Assembly: GCF_032854445.1 (NCBI RefSeq)
Contig: NC_088306.1
Coordinates: 8,518,193 to 8,582,192 of the forward strand
Direction: 5' to 3'
From: Liolophura sinensis
Lineage: Eukaryota; Mollusca; Polyplacophora; Chitonida; Chitonidae
DNA length: 64,000 nt
A program made the position numbers and the translations under genes. Under the pieces are notes generated by a model. That model had not been told where the DNA came from, searched no databases, and saw only the letters and a list, made by a program, of their open reading frames with translations. Positions 12,313-24,200 of the stretch are shown here, in pieces; position 1 is the stretch's first letter, and each line of letters begins with the position of its first letter.

Positions 12313-12509
12313 CAGTGCTAAAATAATTTGTTAATTTTAAAAGAAAGTCGGTTGTCTGAGTGATGTCAGAATGTAGTTTGCAATTGCATTAGACTATTCT
12401 GTTAAATATAACACATATTCTATTAACTCAACATATAATAACAGAGTACACTCTAGCATCACTCAGACAACAGATTTTCTGTTAAAATGAACAGACTGAT
12501 TTTTGAGTG
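12313..12509. mobile_element. TA-flanked MITE, copy B
   Basis: The left end is degenerate (GTGCTAAAATAATTTG). The right end is good: CTGTTAAAATGAACAGACTG then TTTTTGAGTG followed by TA. Internal CTGAGTGATG on the left and CATCACTCAG on the right show the palindromic design shared with copies A and C. Confidence 0.75.
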
Positions 12510-12544
12510 TATATGTTTGAGAATAATATCACATTAATGATTTA

Positions 12545-12695
12545 CTTTAATTATTTATTTATTTGACAGGTGTTTTCCGCCGCACTCAAGAATATTCCAT
12601 ACACAGCATAACAGTGGGAGGCCCGGAGAAAACCCACGATCGAGGTTGCTGACTGGCCTTTCCACTTACAGGGGAGGAAGCCAGCATAAGCTGCT
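12545..12695 (-). mobile_element. MetaSINE-like SINE, diverged minus copy
   Basis: TTATTTATTTATTTGACAGG tail, CCGCACTCAAGAATATTCCA, then GAGAAAACCCACGATC and GAGGAAGCCAGCATAAGCTG, all family landmarks. Confidence 0.75.
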
Positions 12696-12786
12696 ATAAG
12701 CAAAAACGAGTATCGCTTCAGATGAAAATTGGTGGGTATGTTAATGACAAACCTAAGATTGTAATTTTTGCACATTTCTTTGCACT

Positions 12787-12868
12787 TTTCTGAGGCTGGC
12801 ATCCTATCCGGTCGTATGTGGGAAGGTCTGCCAGCGACTTGCCAATCGTGATGGATTTTCCGCGGGCC
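12787..12868 (+). mobile_element. MetaSINE-like body fragment, plus orientation
   Basis: GGTCGTATGTGGGAAGGTCT then CGTGATGGATTTTCCGCGGG, inverted relative to the copy 90 bases to the left. Confidence 0.65.
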
Positions 12869-12992
12869 TTGACATGTTTTAGTGTACAAAATGCAATGAT
12901 TATTGATTTTAGGGTGAAACTTATAAATCTTAAAAGGACAGTTTTAAGATTTTACGGGAAGCTATACGTGATGTAAATAAATATATATAGGG

Positions 12993-13180
12993 TGATCTCA
13001 GCACTGAGAGATTAGAGCAAGTATACCGGACTGGTTGGCCCGGTGCCAGTAGAACAGTGACTGGGTGTAGTGTTACATGTATGCCTGGTGTCTTCGGCAT
13101 GATGCTTCAGTGGCGGCAGCACTTTGACGAAACTGGCTTACCCTGTCACAAGAAGGCACAGAGTGTATTACAGCACACAC
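12993..13180 (+). mobile_element. Second SINE family (V-SINE/RUDI-like?), copy 1
   Basis: Contains ACTGGTTGGCCCGGTGCCAG, GTCTTCGGCATGATGCTTCA and GTGGCGGCAGCAC, shared with 16100-16322 (minus), 45650-45850 and 55475-55640. RUDI is a SINE described from molluscs; assigning this family to it is from memory only. Confidence 0.6.
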
Positions 13181-13189
13181 ACACACATA

Positions 13190-14420
13190 TAATGACTCTT
13201 TGTCGTCATATGACGGAAATCCCCAAGCATACATAGAAATGGGTAAAGAACACGCAAGTCCTGCTAACTAAAGAGATAAATACAGTGTATCTATATTTAG
13301 TTGCAAATGGCAAGTTATTCGCGAGTGTTCTAAATAAGAGGTTGGTGAGACATTTTGCTTCGTCTGTCCATGTATTGTCTGAATATTAGACAGACTTCAG
13401 ATGAACCTGCATGAAATTTTCTTCCAAGGTATAATTAAGTTTAATAAATAAGTCAAAATACCCCCCCAAAACAAAGGTTTTAAAGATGGTATTACGATGG
13501 GAATTTATTAGGGTTATTTTTAAGCACCCAAACATTTATTAATTTGCCAAGACCCGCGTTATAAAATTGGACAATTTTTTATGTACCGGTAATCAATGTG
13601 TATGTCAGGGTGAAAAGATTTCGACTTCCCTATTTGCAATCTGTTTAAGAGAGCTGGAAGATTTTCTAACTGACGCTGAAAGTAAGCACGTTAGCATATT
13701 TGATGATCAGTGGTATACTCGGGCAAAAACGTGCCGAATTGCGCAGGAGGGTGAATAGGCATACTCTACTATACTATACTACATACTATACTATACTATG
13801 AGGCGTGTCGTTGAGTCCGCGCTCTGTATACTGAGTCAGCCCTCCGTATGCTATAGTATAGCATAGTAGAGCCTATAGTGTAGTGTAGCGTAGCGTACCT
13901 AGTGAAATCCCTCTCCTCCTCCACAACCTTACACTTTTTTGCCCCAGTATACTACTGAGATCCTTAAATATAGACATTAATACATTTTCTTCTTAAATTA
14001 AATTGTGTTGCCACATATGCTCGTGACACTGTTTTGCTGTTTCTAACTACGTCGAACGACAGTCGACTAAACACTTTTAGCGATCTCACTACCAGTATTG
14101 TTGCGTAGTCCAACAAAAATATCAACATCTCCCAGAGCGTAATTTTTGCAAGTGTCCGGGTAAAAGAGATTTCCATGCATTTCATCTTGATATTGCCCCA
14201 CGCTTTTACTCTCGTACATATTTTGTTTTGTTTTGTTCATGTTCAGTTTCTATAAGAATATAATTTCTGTGTCCAAAATATTTCATGCCACAGTGTATTT
14301 GCCTAGATATTATTACTGTTCTTGATATATTGTCCCATGCACGATATAAATTTTTTGGTATTTCTTTTTTCTTACAGTTTCTATAATGGTATATTTTACC
14401 AGTCGAAAACAGAAATTTAT
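13190..14420. other. No gene recognised; CTATA-type simple repeats near 13760-13890
   Basis: A run of ACTAT-like units at 13765-13800 is mirrored by TAGTATAGCATAGTAGAG near 13853, giving a weak inverted simple repeat. Otherwise featureless. Confidence 0.5.
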
Positions 14421-14515
14421 ATATATTTATTTATTTGATTCATTTCACTACAATGAAATGTTCAATATTCGGTCAGCATTATGGTGGGCGGAAACCCACG
14501 ACAATCCGCAGGTTT
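14421..14515 (-). mobile_element. MetaSINE-like SINE, degraded fragment
   Basis: TATTTATTTGATTCATTTCA, then GGTCAGCATTATGGTGGGCG and AACCCACGACAATCCGCAGG. Confidence 0.6.
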
Positions 14516-14560
14516 TGAATCATATAAGTCGGCTGTATGATTACTGGATTCCTCAAGTTA

Positions 14561-14816
14561 CACTCAAAAAATTATTCTCTTAATTTTAACAGCCAGCCTG
14601 TTGTCTGAGTGATGATAGAATGTTTTCTGTTATTATAACATAATAATGTGTCTTATTCAATATAATATCCTGTTAGTCTAATAGAAGATATATGTTGAGT
14701 AAATAGAATATGTGTGTTATACCTAACAGAATAATCTGTTGCAATAGTAGAATACATTTCCGCATCACTCAAACAACAGACTTTCTGTTAGAATTGACAG
14801 ATTTGTTTTTTTAGTG
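14561..14816. mobile_element. TA-flanked MITE, copy C (both ends present)
   Basis: 256 bp between TA dinucleotides. Left end CACTCAAAAAATTATTCTC, right end reverse-complement CACTAAAAAAACAAATCTG. Inner arms repeat the palindrome (TTGTCTGAGTGATG on the left, CATCACTCAAACAACAG on the right). The TA target suggests a Tc1/mariner-type parent, which is an inference. Confidence 0.8.
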
Positions 14817-14818
14817 TA

Positions 14819-15437
14819 CCGATACGTATCAATGCACAATCTTTCTCATCATACATAGAGCAATATTATTCCTGTAACGTTTTGTGGCTGAAAAAAGTGT
14901 ACGGGCCTTGCAGATAGTTAACATCTTGACATTCTTTGGGGTCCAAAATATCCTTATTTGTGAGTGCCTTAGGTAGGTGAGTTAGTCAATTACCCGTTAG
15001 CGCTAGAGATTAAGCTATACCAGAATAGGCCTGCATGTATACATACAGATTTAAATTCGGTTGTACATCTAGACTTTTATTAGATGATCAGAATAAATAC
15101 TCTCACAGTCTCCACAACATGATGTGTAAGTTCCGTGTGCCATTTCCATTCCCTTACATGCCCCTGTATTTGAGCTATAATGCACTATATATTTTGCGCT
15201 ATAAGGTTACTATACACATTATTACATAAATATAGTGGCCACTATATAGGCCTACATGTGAATAGTGAGCTGGAAGTACACATGCACCGGGTATATGTTT
15301 TGAGGCTTATGTATTAATAGTACACGTAGTCTTATATAGCAATTAAAACCGTTTCCGTCAACTTAGGAGATGAATATCTTAATTATTATCCTTTGTAAAT
15401 TTGTAATTTAGGTGTGTATTGTTTCGTTTCACGTTAT
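14819..15437. other. No gene recognised
   Basis: AT-rich sequence without shared repeats or coding similarity. Confidence 0.5.
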
Positions 15438-15665
15438 TTGTTTATTTACTGGACTGGTGATTCACGCCGTACTCAAGAACATTTCACTTATACGACGGTA
15501 GCCAGCATTATGGTGGGAGGAAACGGGAGAGAGCCCGCGGGGGGAAAACCATCGGCAGTTTGATGACAGACCTTCCCACGTACTGTCGGAGAGAAAGGCA
15601 GCATGAACTGGACTTGAACTCCCAGCGACCGCATTGGTGGGAGGCTCCTGCCCAGTTGACATTTT
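15438..15665 (-). mobile_element. MetaSINE-like SINE, near full length
   Basis: Tail, body and part of the tRNA-like head are visible (GGACTTGAACTCCCAGCGAC is the B-box region read on the minus strand). It is the left arm of an inverted SINE pair with 15846-16093. Confidence 0.85.
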
Positions 15666-15845
15666 CAAACTAGGCCGCTTCTATCGGATCACTTAGTGTC
15701 ATCTGCATCGAATTGGGCCTGTATAGAAAACCAGAACTTAACAATTTTTCAGTCATATGACGACGAAGGAATCCTTGGTGTGTCTGTACGTGCAATGTGT
15801 CTCCTTTTTGCAGGACGGATTTCCACCGCTCTTTTATATAGTGGG

Positions 15846-16093
15846 GGCCTCCGCGGCTTAGTTGGCTAGCGCGCTAGCGCAGCGTGATGATCCAGGAGCC
15901 TCTCACCAAAGTGGTCGCCGTGAGTTCATGCTGGCTTCTTCTCCGGCTGTACGTGGGAAGGTTTGTCAGCAAGCTGCGGATGGTCGTTGGTTTCCCCCGG
16001 TCGCTGCCCGGTTTCCACCCACCGTAATGCTGGCTGCCGTCGTATAAGTGAAATATTCTTGAGTACGGCGTAAAACACCAATCAGATAAATAA
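15846..16093 (+). mobile_element. MetaSINE-like SINE, full length
   Basis: The head GGGGCCTCCGCGGCTTAGTT holds an A-box-like TGGCTAGCGCGC and a B-box-like GTGAGTTCA, followed by the body (TCCGGCTGTACGTGGGAAGG) and the tail (AACACCAATCAGATAAATA). The order of tRNA-like head, central domain and LINE-like tail fits a SINE. Confidence 0.9.
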
Positions 16094-16099
16094 TAAAAT

Positions 16100-16322
16100 T
16101 TTATCTAGTGCTGCTTCACTGAGACGACTTACCGAAGACACATAAGCTGCCTCGCCCGAGCCACTATACTCATTATACGGGTCAACCAGCCGTTGCACTA
16201 TGCTGAATGCCAAGCGAGGAAGTCAATACTTCCTCTTTTAAGGTCTTAATGCGACTCGACCCAGTATTGACCCTGGATCTACTGCGAACGCTCTACCAAC
16301 TGTGCTATCCGGGCCGGTGCAT
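16100..16322 (-). mobile_element. Second SINE family, copy with tRNA-like head
   Basis: On the minus strand the head reads GGCCCGGATAGCACAGTTGG then TAGAGCGTTCGCAG, a clear tRNA-like 5' half with an A box. It is followed by a B-box-like GGGTCAATACTGG and the family core (GTGTCTTCGGTAAGTC, CAGTGAAGCAGCACT). It is a SINE head rather than a functional tRNA gene, because the acceptor stem does not close. Confidence 0.65.
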
Positions 16323-16716
16323 GAAAAAAACCCCAAAGATAAGCATAAATGTAGGCGTACAAAAATACTATTCCTGAATTACAACAGTCAATGATTATAC
16401 TATTTCTCACCACATATGATTTTGGATGAACATAGTCATTCATATTTAAACACCAATCAAATAAAAAAGTAAACAATACTAGATTTTTTTTAACTTATGG
16501 TGGTTGGCTATTTTTTTTAGACCTGTATATGTGTTGCGCAATATATATTCAAAAGACAATAAAAATAAAATATTAAAACAGCTTTGAAAAGTGCTCCAAA
16601 ATCTTGTAACTGCAAGTGAATGGTTTTTATTAAATTCAAAAGAGCATGCAAATATCAGAAAAAAACTGACCAATACACCATTATAACCATTGGGGCGTAC
16701 AATGCATAAATCACAT

Positions 16717-16717
<1 letters not shown>

Positions 16718-16749
<32 letters not shown>
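16718..16749. repeat. (AC)n microsatellite
   Basis: About 15 AC units. Confidence 0.95.
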
Positions 16750-16751
<2 letters not shown>

Positions 16752-18022
16752 GCAAATTATAATTTGATAGTTATTTATTTTTTCCATTTGATACTGGATA
16801 TTGCATAGCTTGTCATTTTACATGGCTTTCTTCTTTTTTTTCCTCGTTTGTACATGTATTTGTCCCCATCTGTTATGCTCGGTTTGTCTTCTCCCTCCAA
16901 GGCTATTGGCATACATACACGTTTCCTTCAGAATAGATCCTAAAATAAAGAAATAAACAAAAAACTGCACTCATATAGGGAGTTTTCACATTCTAATTTT
17001 AGTTAACAATAGTGTATGTTTCTTCACCTGATGTGCCTGAATAATAAGGCACAATAATTAGGCCTAATTATGTGCATGTTTGCTAAATTTACCATTGATT
17101 TTCCACCTACATGTACGAGCCCACAATAATTTGGACAATCTATATTTCATCTTAATCTGTATGTCGATACATGTTAACACATGGACGTTGGTGTTGTTCT
17201 AATGGAAGATATCCTTAAATCTAACATTTTTCTGCAAAATACACCATATGTGAAGGGGACAAGTCACTACCATATTACGTACAGTATATACACAATGTAC
17301 TGCGCTGACATAAAATTATAACAGGAAAGCGAAATACTCGCCCATTTATGCCAAATTTTGGGAGAATATCGTCGTAAAAACAGTTGGCAGACGAGCCGTT
17401 GTTCCACGAGGCACATACCACACTGCATGTCAGCGGAACAGGCTTGCAATAATTCGGCCAGTACTGTCGCGATGCTCACCCTCAAGCCATATTTGCTGGA
17501 GGCGGTCCACAATAGGGCCGATATATGGCGGTCTGTACAGTAGGCTACCGGTACTGGGAGAGTTGTAGCATATGGCCTAGCTATACTGGCCCTCGGCCAC
17601 GGAGGCTTTTTAACGATATTTAAGTTTTTGTTCATGATCCGACAATATGTTTTTATAACTGATCATTAGGCCTGTATCTCAAAAGTTTTAGCCCATCGAA
17701 TCGGAGTCTACTTACTAGTAGCCTATATTTCTATCTACAAGCGCAAATTCGACTGTCCTCAATTGAAATGTAAAAAGCTAAAATAGTAAAATAAAATAGT
17801 AAAATACTGAAAAGCACGATGTAGATAGGTTTAATATTTCGAGCGATTTCTAAAATACACGTCATAATTGCCCAATGCCCAGTTTGCGTAAATTTTGCTG
17901 GTTAACAGCAATAGAGAAACCTTTAAAGACTAAAACTTGAAGCAGACATGTAAGAGTTACCGAATTTTTCGTTTCTCTTTTAAGTAACGCTTTTTTATGA
18001 AGCCGAAACAACAACAACAACA
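16750..18022. other. Upstream region of DTYMK copy 1; no other gene recognised
   Basis: This should contain the DTYMK promoter, but no TATA box or initiator can be placed with confidence. (CAA)n immediately precedes the ATG at 18023. A minus-strand open frame at 17267-17635 faintly resembles a decayed transposase helix-turn-helix but is not convincing. Confidence 0.45.
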
Positions 18023-18218
18023 ATGACGCGCTTGCGCTGGCCTTTCTCCCGCCTAATTTTGAGGCATTCTCTGCGTCAGATGAACACCGAAATGTCTAAA
18101 AGAGGAGCACTGATCGTGTTTGAAGGTTGTGATCGCTGTGGGAAGACCACACAGTGTAAAAAGCTTGTCGAGGTTTTGGAAAATGAGAAGGAAGACGTTC
18201 AGTTCCTACGATTCCCAG
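18023..18218 (+). CDS. DTYMK: DTYMK copy 1 exon 1
   Basis: Encodes the N-terminus, P-loop and LRFP. The donor follows TTCCCAG (GTATTC), phase 1. Confidence 0.88.
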
Positions 18219-21200
18219 GTATTCAAGATTTTAAATGGAGATCGCTCTAACGTTGCCTTGGCCGAAAAAAATTTTGACAAACCTAATGTCAGCCAGTCTC
18301 GGACTAGCGCAGTAAATGACAATATTGCGAGTTTAAAGGCAAAGCTGAAGTGACTCTTCTATCATTCATCACCTGAGCAGTAGCATAGTGTAAACTAGCA
18401 TGTACATGTAATTTCACTTTCATTTTCTGTCGGATATACAATATTTTAGTTTGGCCCGAAAGACTCCAACTCCTTTTCTCATATTGGCCTAGCGTCGTTG
18501 GAATCTTGATGATAACAGTATTAATTTTGTACTCAAAGAAGGTCCAAGCCGATTCTCTTTGTTATTGAACAAGTGTCGTGCAAATAAAAGATATCAACCT
18601 AAAGACCTGCCTTCCCCACTCGCCTCACCTTCATCATATGCCCGTACTCGCTTTAGAATAGATTTATTACAGTCATGAATGCTTCCACAATACACGCTCC
18701 TCAAGCACAACGTCGATTTTTATTAAGCAGAATGGGAAAGGCTGTACTTCACAAAATAATTTGCGTTGATTTTTTTCAAATGAAATTGAGGTACATGTAT
18801 GTATGTTTTGTTTTTCTGTTGTAGATCGAACCACTGTGATTGGGAAGATGATCAATGCATATTTAAATGGCAGCTCAGAACTGGATGATCATGTGATTCA
18901 CCTACTGTTTTCAGCCAATCGGTGGGAGGCTGCGTAAGTGTGTACACATTTGTTGAGTCAGGTGTGGCTTTTAAGTGCAGAAAGTCTTGAGTCAAACAGC
19001 AGTGGATATATTCTGTTAGTTACATGTTTATTAGTAGGATATAGTTACATGTTTATTAGTAGGATATAGTTACATGTTTATTAGTAGGATATAGTTACAT
19101 GTTTATTAGTAGGATATTCCAAGTAGTAGGATATTCCTATATATGGTATCAGTCACCCCCATAACCCTCAGCCGAGCCCAGCATGAGGATTATTGACACT
19201 GTATATTTGCGTATCCCATCACTGAGTAACCATGTAAGGAATTTATCCTGCAAAGACCATTCAATTCAGTGCAGAAGACCGTTGTATAGGCGAAACACTT
19301 CAGCGATGTCGCCATTGTACTTACAACCCAACGAAGGGAGATAACCTACTCCGCAGACACATTTGGCGGGGTCTGCAGGATTCAAGAACATATTTGTACC
19401 CTAAGCGACCATTGTTGTCCAATGAAAAGCAGAGTATTTTGTCTGATGCGGGATAAATGTATTAATGCTGCTATACAGTTCAAAAATGGGTGCAACATTC
19501 AGGGCCATATACAAGGACATTTTCCCCCAATATACAGCATACTCTAAATAAGCCCATATTATGGAGAGTATTCCCTTAAATTTTGGAAAAAAAACTTGTT
19601 CATGAAAAACTGGCTGCAAAGATTTATAAGTGATTTTGACACAAAATTTGGCTATATGAGGAATTAGTTTTAGTTCTCTGAATAAGTGAAAATCTTTCTC
19701 TTCCAAATTAGCCTTCTACAAGGGTGAAGGTATTAAAAACATGTGTTTGGCCATAGCATTATAGGGATAGGATTCATGCATCACATTCTGAAAATGCCTA
19801 GCTCTGGGTACATGTATATGTAGTTTTTTTTCATTTTACAGCAAAAATATGAAGAAGCTATTGCAAGGGGGGACAACCCTGATAGTTGATCGCTATGCTT
19901 ATTCGGGCGTGGCCTTCACAGCTGCTAAGGTACGTGTACAACTGTGTAAAGAACAGGTGCGCGGTATGCACCTGTCCCATCTCTTTATTGTCAGATGTCA
20001 CTTTTTACAAGGTCATTTATATAGCCCAGCGGCCCGGGTATGTAATTTGGAATTTAAAGAACTGATCAAAATTTTAGTAACTCTTTAATAAAATCAACTG
20101 TGATACTTATCAGGGGACAGTATACACAAACATATCTCAACCCCTCCCATATATACAATTGATAATTAAATCTAGTGCTGGTGATGGTGGTTTTACACTA
20201 TTGTAAATTGGAACATCAGCCAATGGTGTTATTTTATGAACTATATCATGGTATCATTGAACAGATGATGGAAAATATCTACTTTATTATTAATATACTA
20301 GGAGGAATTTAGATTGTACATTAGCATGAAACTTAGTATTACCCAAATATTTGCAAAAAATTGTATATTCCCATACTTTTTAAAAAAGTAATGACCTCTG
20401 CTTCACAAAATGCTAGAAAACAGATGAAGTATATTGGCTTCTAGCGTAAAAGGTGCAAAAGTTAATTTCCTGAAAGAAATCCTCTTTGAAATGACCAAAG
20501 AGCTTCTGTTTCTTAGAAAGCATTATATTGAAGTGTAGGCATTGAGACAGCCACTGTTGGAATAAATCCCCAAACTGTGTTTTGCTGAACAAGTAACAGT
20601 ATTATACTCAATACTATCGTCTGGTCAAACCAGATACAGGTAGGGCAAAAATTAAAATGTTGTTTGTTTGATGTTACAAGCCTGTTATAAGAGAAGAGAG
20701 TAAGTAGGTCGTTTTTTGTTTTTTTTTCTTAGAAGGGAGAACAATACTAGAATACTGTTCAAATGATTGATCACAATTAAACTTCCTCAACATTGATCAG
20801 AACACAGTACTAAATTATATCACCCAATATTTGGCAATTCTCAGAATAAATATTCTTGGATCTTTACTTTTGAAGGAGTGCATTGGAGCCTCATGACCTA
20901 GTAAATTAAAGTCTATGCTGAGAAATATGTTTCTATTTTCCTAAATTTCCTCATTTTAAGTAAACTTTGTGAGATATTTGGGATTCTTTCTTCATGTGAA
21001 AGATCAAATATTTATTCTGTCTTCAACACTCCATTCAGTGTACATGCTTGTCTAAAAGTATGCAGGGTGTAAGCATCCAAGTGAGCTTCAGCTCAGATCA
21101 AAAGCCTCTGATCCGTGTGAAATGAGGGTAACACAATGTTGGATGCCAACATAAAAGGGGCTCTGTTGGGGATTCTTTGATAATGTTGGTTTAAACAAAA

Positions 21201-24200
21201 ATCTTCCGTTTTGATCGTGTTTCAGGGGATATTATGGTGTAAGGTCTCAATTTGTCACCATGATTATACAGTCCATGACTGAATTAATTTAATTCTCGAA
21301 AAATAAACTGGGGGATTTACATAAGTGTGATACACAAGAGTGACTTGTCCTTGGAAGTAGAGGCCTGTCTCAGTGTCAGTGTTTGTAAACAACTACTTTT
21401 TTTTTTTTTTTTTTTGATTGGTGTTTTACGCCGTACTCAAGAATATTTCACTTATACGATGGCAGCCAGCATTATGGTGGGTGGAAACCGGGAAACCCAC
21501 GACCATCCGCAGGTTGCTGGCAGACCTTCCCACGTACAGCCGGAGAGAAAGCCAGCATGAGCTGGACTTGAACTCACAGCGACCGCATTGGTGAGAGACT
21601 CCTGGGTCATTGCGCTGCGCTAGCGCACTAACCAACTGAGCCATGGAGGCCCCCAGTGTTTGTAAACATTCGTCCCGGTTATAACCAGCAGTTCATTTTA
21701 GCGAGATTAGGTGTGTTGTAAAGGTAGACCTAAAGCGCGGGGAAAAGAATTGGATCACATATCTCTTATATATCTTGCAGTCGAAAGACGCTGACAGCTG
21801 TGATGTTTACAAGATTTCCTTGAACATCTTACAACAATTATCTTAACATCAACTTTAGTGGAATATGTTTCGACAAAAAGCTTGTGGAAAGATTCTCTTT
21901 TCATTTTAAAGCTGTCTAAATTAGTATCATTTATCTTTGGGATGACAAACAATAATTCTGGCCTCTGTATTTCCTAATAATTTATTAGTGAGAGGGATTT
22001 TGGTCTAAGCTGTTTCTAAAGATTTCCACAATTTATAATTTTCATAGTCCAAAGGAAGTTGAAATTCATTTGCCAAAACATTTAGTAGTTTAACATTCCC
22101 ATTTTCATTTATAATATCTCTTACAAAAAGTGTGTATTTTTCCAAGAATCAGTGTACAATGATTTCCCACCTTTTGAAATCTGCTTATTCCAGATAACTT
22201 GATCAGAAAAAAATAGTTGTTTGGTCACACAATTCGGACCAAATGTCCAGAATACGACAATAAAATTGTGGAAATTTATCAAGTTAGTTTTGGGGACTAT
22301 AGTTACATTTTCAAGATAAAATTTAATCCGTTAATTCTTTTAAAGCCAGATGATGGAATGATTTTTGTTGCATCTCATCTCAACTCTTCTGCATTTTAGA
22401 CTACGTAATTATCTCCCTTGAACAGTGCAGGTCAAATCAGGCTACAGCTGGGAGCACTGTGACTGAGCCAAAAGAATAATTCCTGTTACATACACTCAGT
22501 CATAATTTGAACCAATCCGTGACAAAGAACAAATTGAACGTCAAACGTATAGTTTACCCTTCATCTGTGTCTTTTCGTAACTTTATAAATACAGTGAGTA
22601 AGAGGTGGTTAACAAGCCACAATTAAGAAATAATATTCCTATTATGGGTGTCCAGCTGCAGCTTTATAGTCAATAAGGTTCACAAGGCTATGTCTAGGCC
22701 ACAAACTTATTAACAGTCAAGGATTCTCTGTGTGCTCATTGTCTATTCTCCACATGTACCATGTGAGGTCAAGTATTCTGTGTGTGCCCACTGTCTATTC
22801 TCTGTGTGTACCTTATGCCACCAAGTATTCTCTGTGCGCTCGTGACCTATTCTTGATGTGTACCTTGTGCCATTAAGTATTCTTTGTGTGTTCGCTGTCT
22901 ATTCTCCATGTGTCCCATGTGCCACCAAGTATTCCCTGTGTGCTCACTGTCTATTCTCCTTGTGTAATGTGTGCCATCAAGTATTCTCTGTGTGCTCGCA
23001 GTCAGTTCTCCTTGTGTAATGTGTGCCATGAAGTATTCTTGGTGTGCTCACAGTCTATTCTCTGTGTACCGTATGCCACCAAGTATTCTCTGTGCGCTCA
23101 CAATCTATTTTTGATGTGTACCTTGTGCCATTAAATATTCTTTGTGTGTTCACTGTCTATTCTCCATGTGTCCCATATGCCACCAATTATTCTCTTTGTG
23201 CTCACGGTCTATTCTCCATGTGCGGTCAAGTATTCTCTGTGTTCTCAGTCTATTCTCCATGTGTACCATGTGCGGTCAAGTATTCTCTGTGTTCTCAGTC
23301 TATTCTCCATGTGTACCATGTGCGGTCAAGTATTCTCTGTGTTCTCAGTCTATTCTCCATGTGTACCATGTGCGGTCAAGTATTCTCTGTGTTCTCAGTC
23401 TATTCTCCATGTGTACCATGTGCGGTCAAGTATTCTCTGTGTTCTCAGTCTGTTCTCCATGTGTACCATGTGCGGTCAAGTATTCTCTGTGTTCTCAGTC
23501 TGTTCTCCATGTGTACCATGTGCGGTCAAGTATTCTCTGTGTTCTCAGTCTGTTCTCCATGTGTACCATGTGCGGTCAAGTATTCTCTGTGTTCTCAGTC
23601 TGTTCTCCATGTGTACCATGTGCGGTCAAGTATTCTCTGTGTTCTCAGTCTGTTCTCCATGTGTACCATGTGCCACCAAGTATTCTCCATGTTCTCACAG
23701 TATTCTCCATGTGTAACATGTGATATCAAATATTCTATGTGTGCTCACCGTCTATTCTCCATATGTACCATGTGACATGAAGTACATGTATTTTCTGTGT
23801 GCGCAGTCTATTTTCCATGCACAAATGTGACATCAAGTATGCGCCATTCCTGTACTCACCATTTTACCACATGCTCTGTGTTGAGCATATGCCCGCCATG
23901 TACATGTATTCAAAGAATCCTCACCGTTTAATCTCTGTGTACCATGTGTCATTTATTCATGTCCTCACCATTTTATCTCTGTGTACCATGTGTGATCAAG
24001 TACATGTATTTTCTGTATGTACCGTGTGCAAATCATCTTACCTCTCTGTGTACCATGTGCTCACGATGCATTCTCTGTGTGTACCATGTGTCACTGTGTA
24101 CTGCATGTTCATGCCATTCCTGTGTATACCATGTGCTCACAATGCATTCTCTGTGTGTACCATATGTCACTGTGTACTACATGTTCGCCATGCCATTCCT

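Noticed and set aside
16258-16316. Functional tRNA gene on the minus strand
   Set aside because: A and B boxes are visible but the acceptor stem does not close, and SINE body sequence follows directly.
17267-17635. Minus-strand open frame with faint transposase-like DRHISALL and GLRVSIATVLAELL
   Set aside because: Too weak; no catalytic motifs or terminal repeats nearby.
19401-19706. Minus-strand open frame conserved at 45089-45295 ([20 protein letters not shown])
   Set aside because: Both lie in intron 2 of the duplicated DTYMK genes; similarity is explained by the recent duplication, and copy 2 is truncated.
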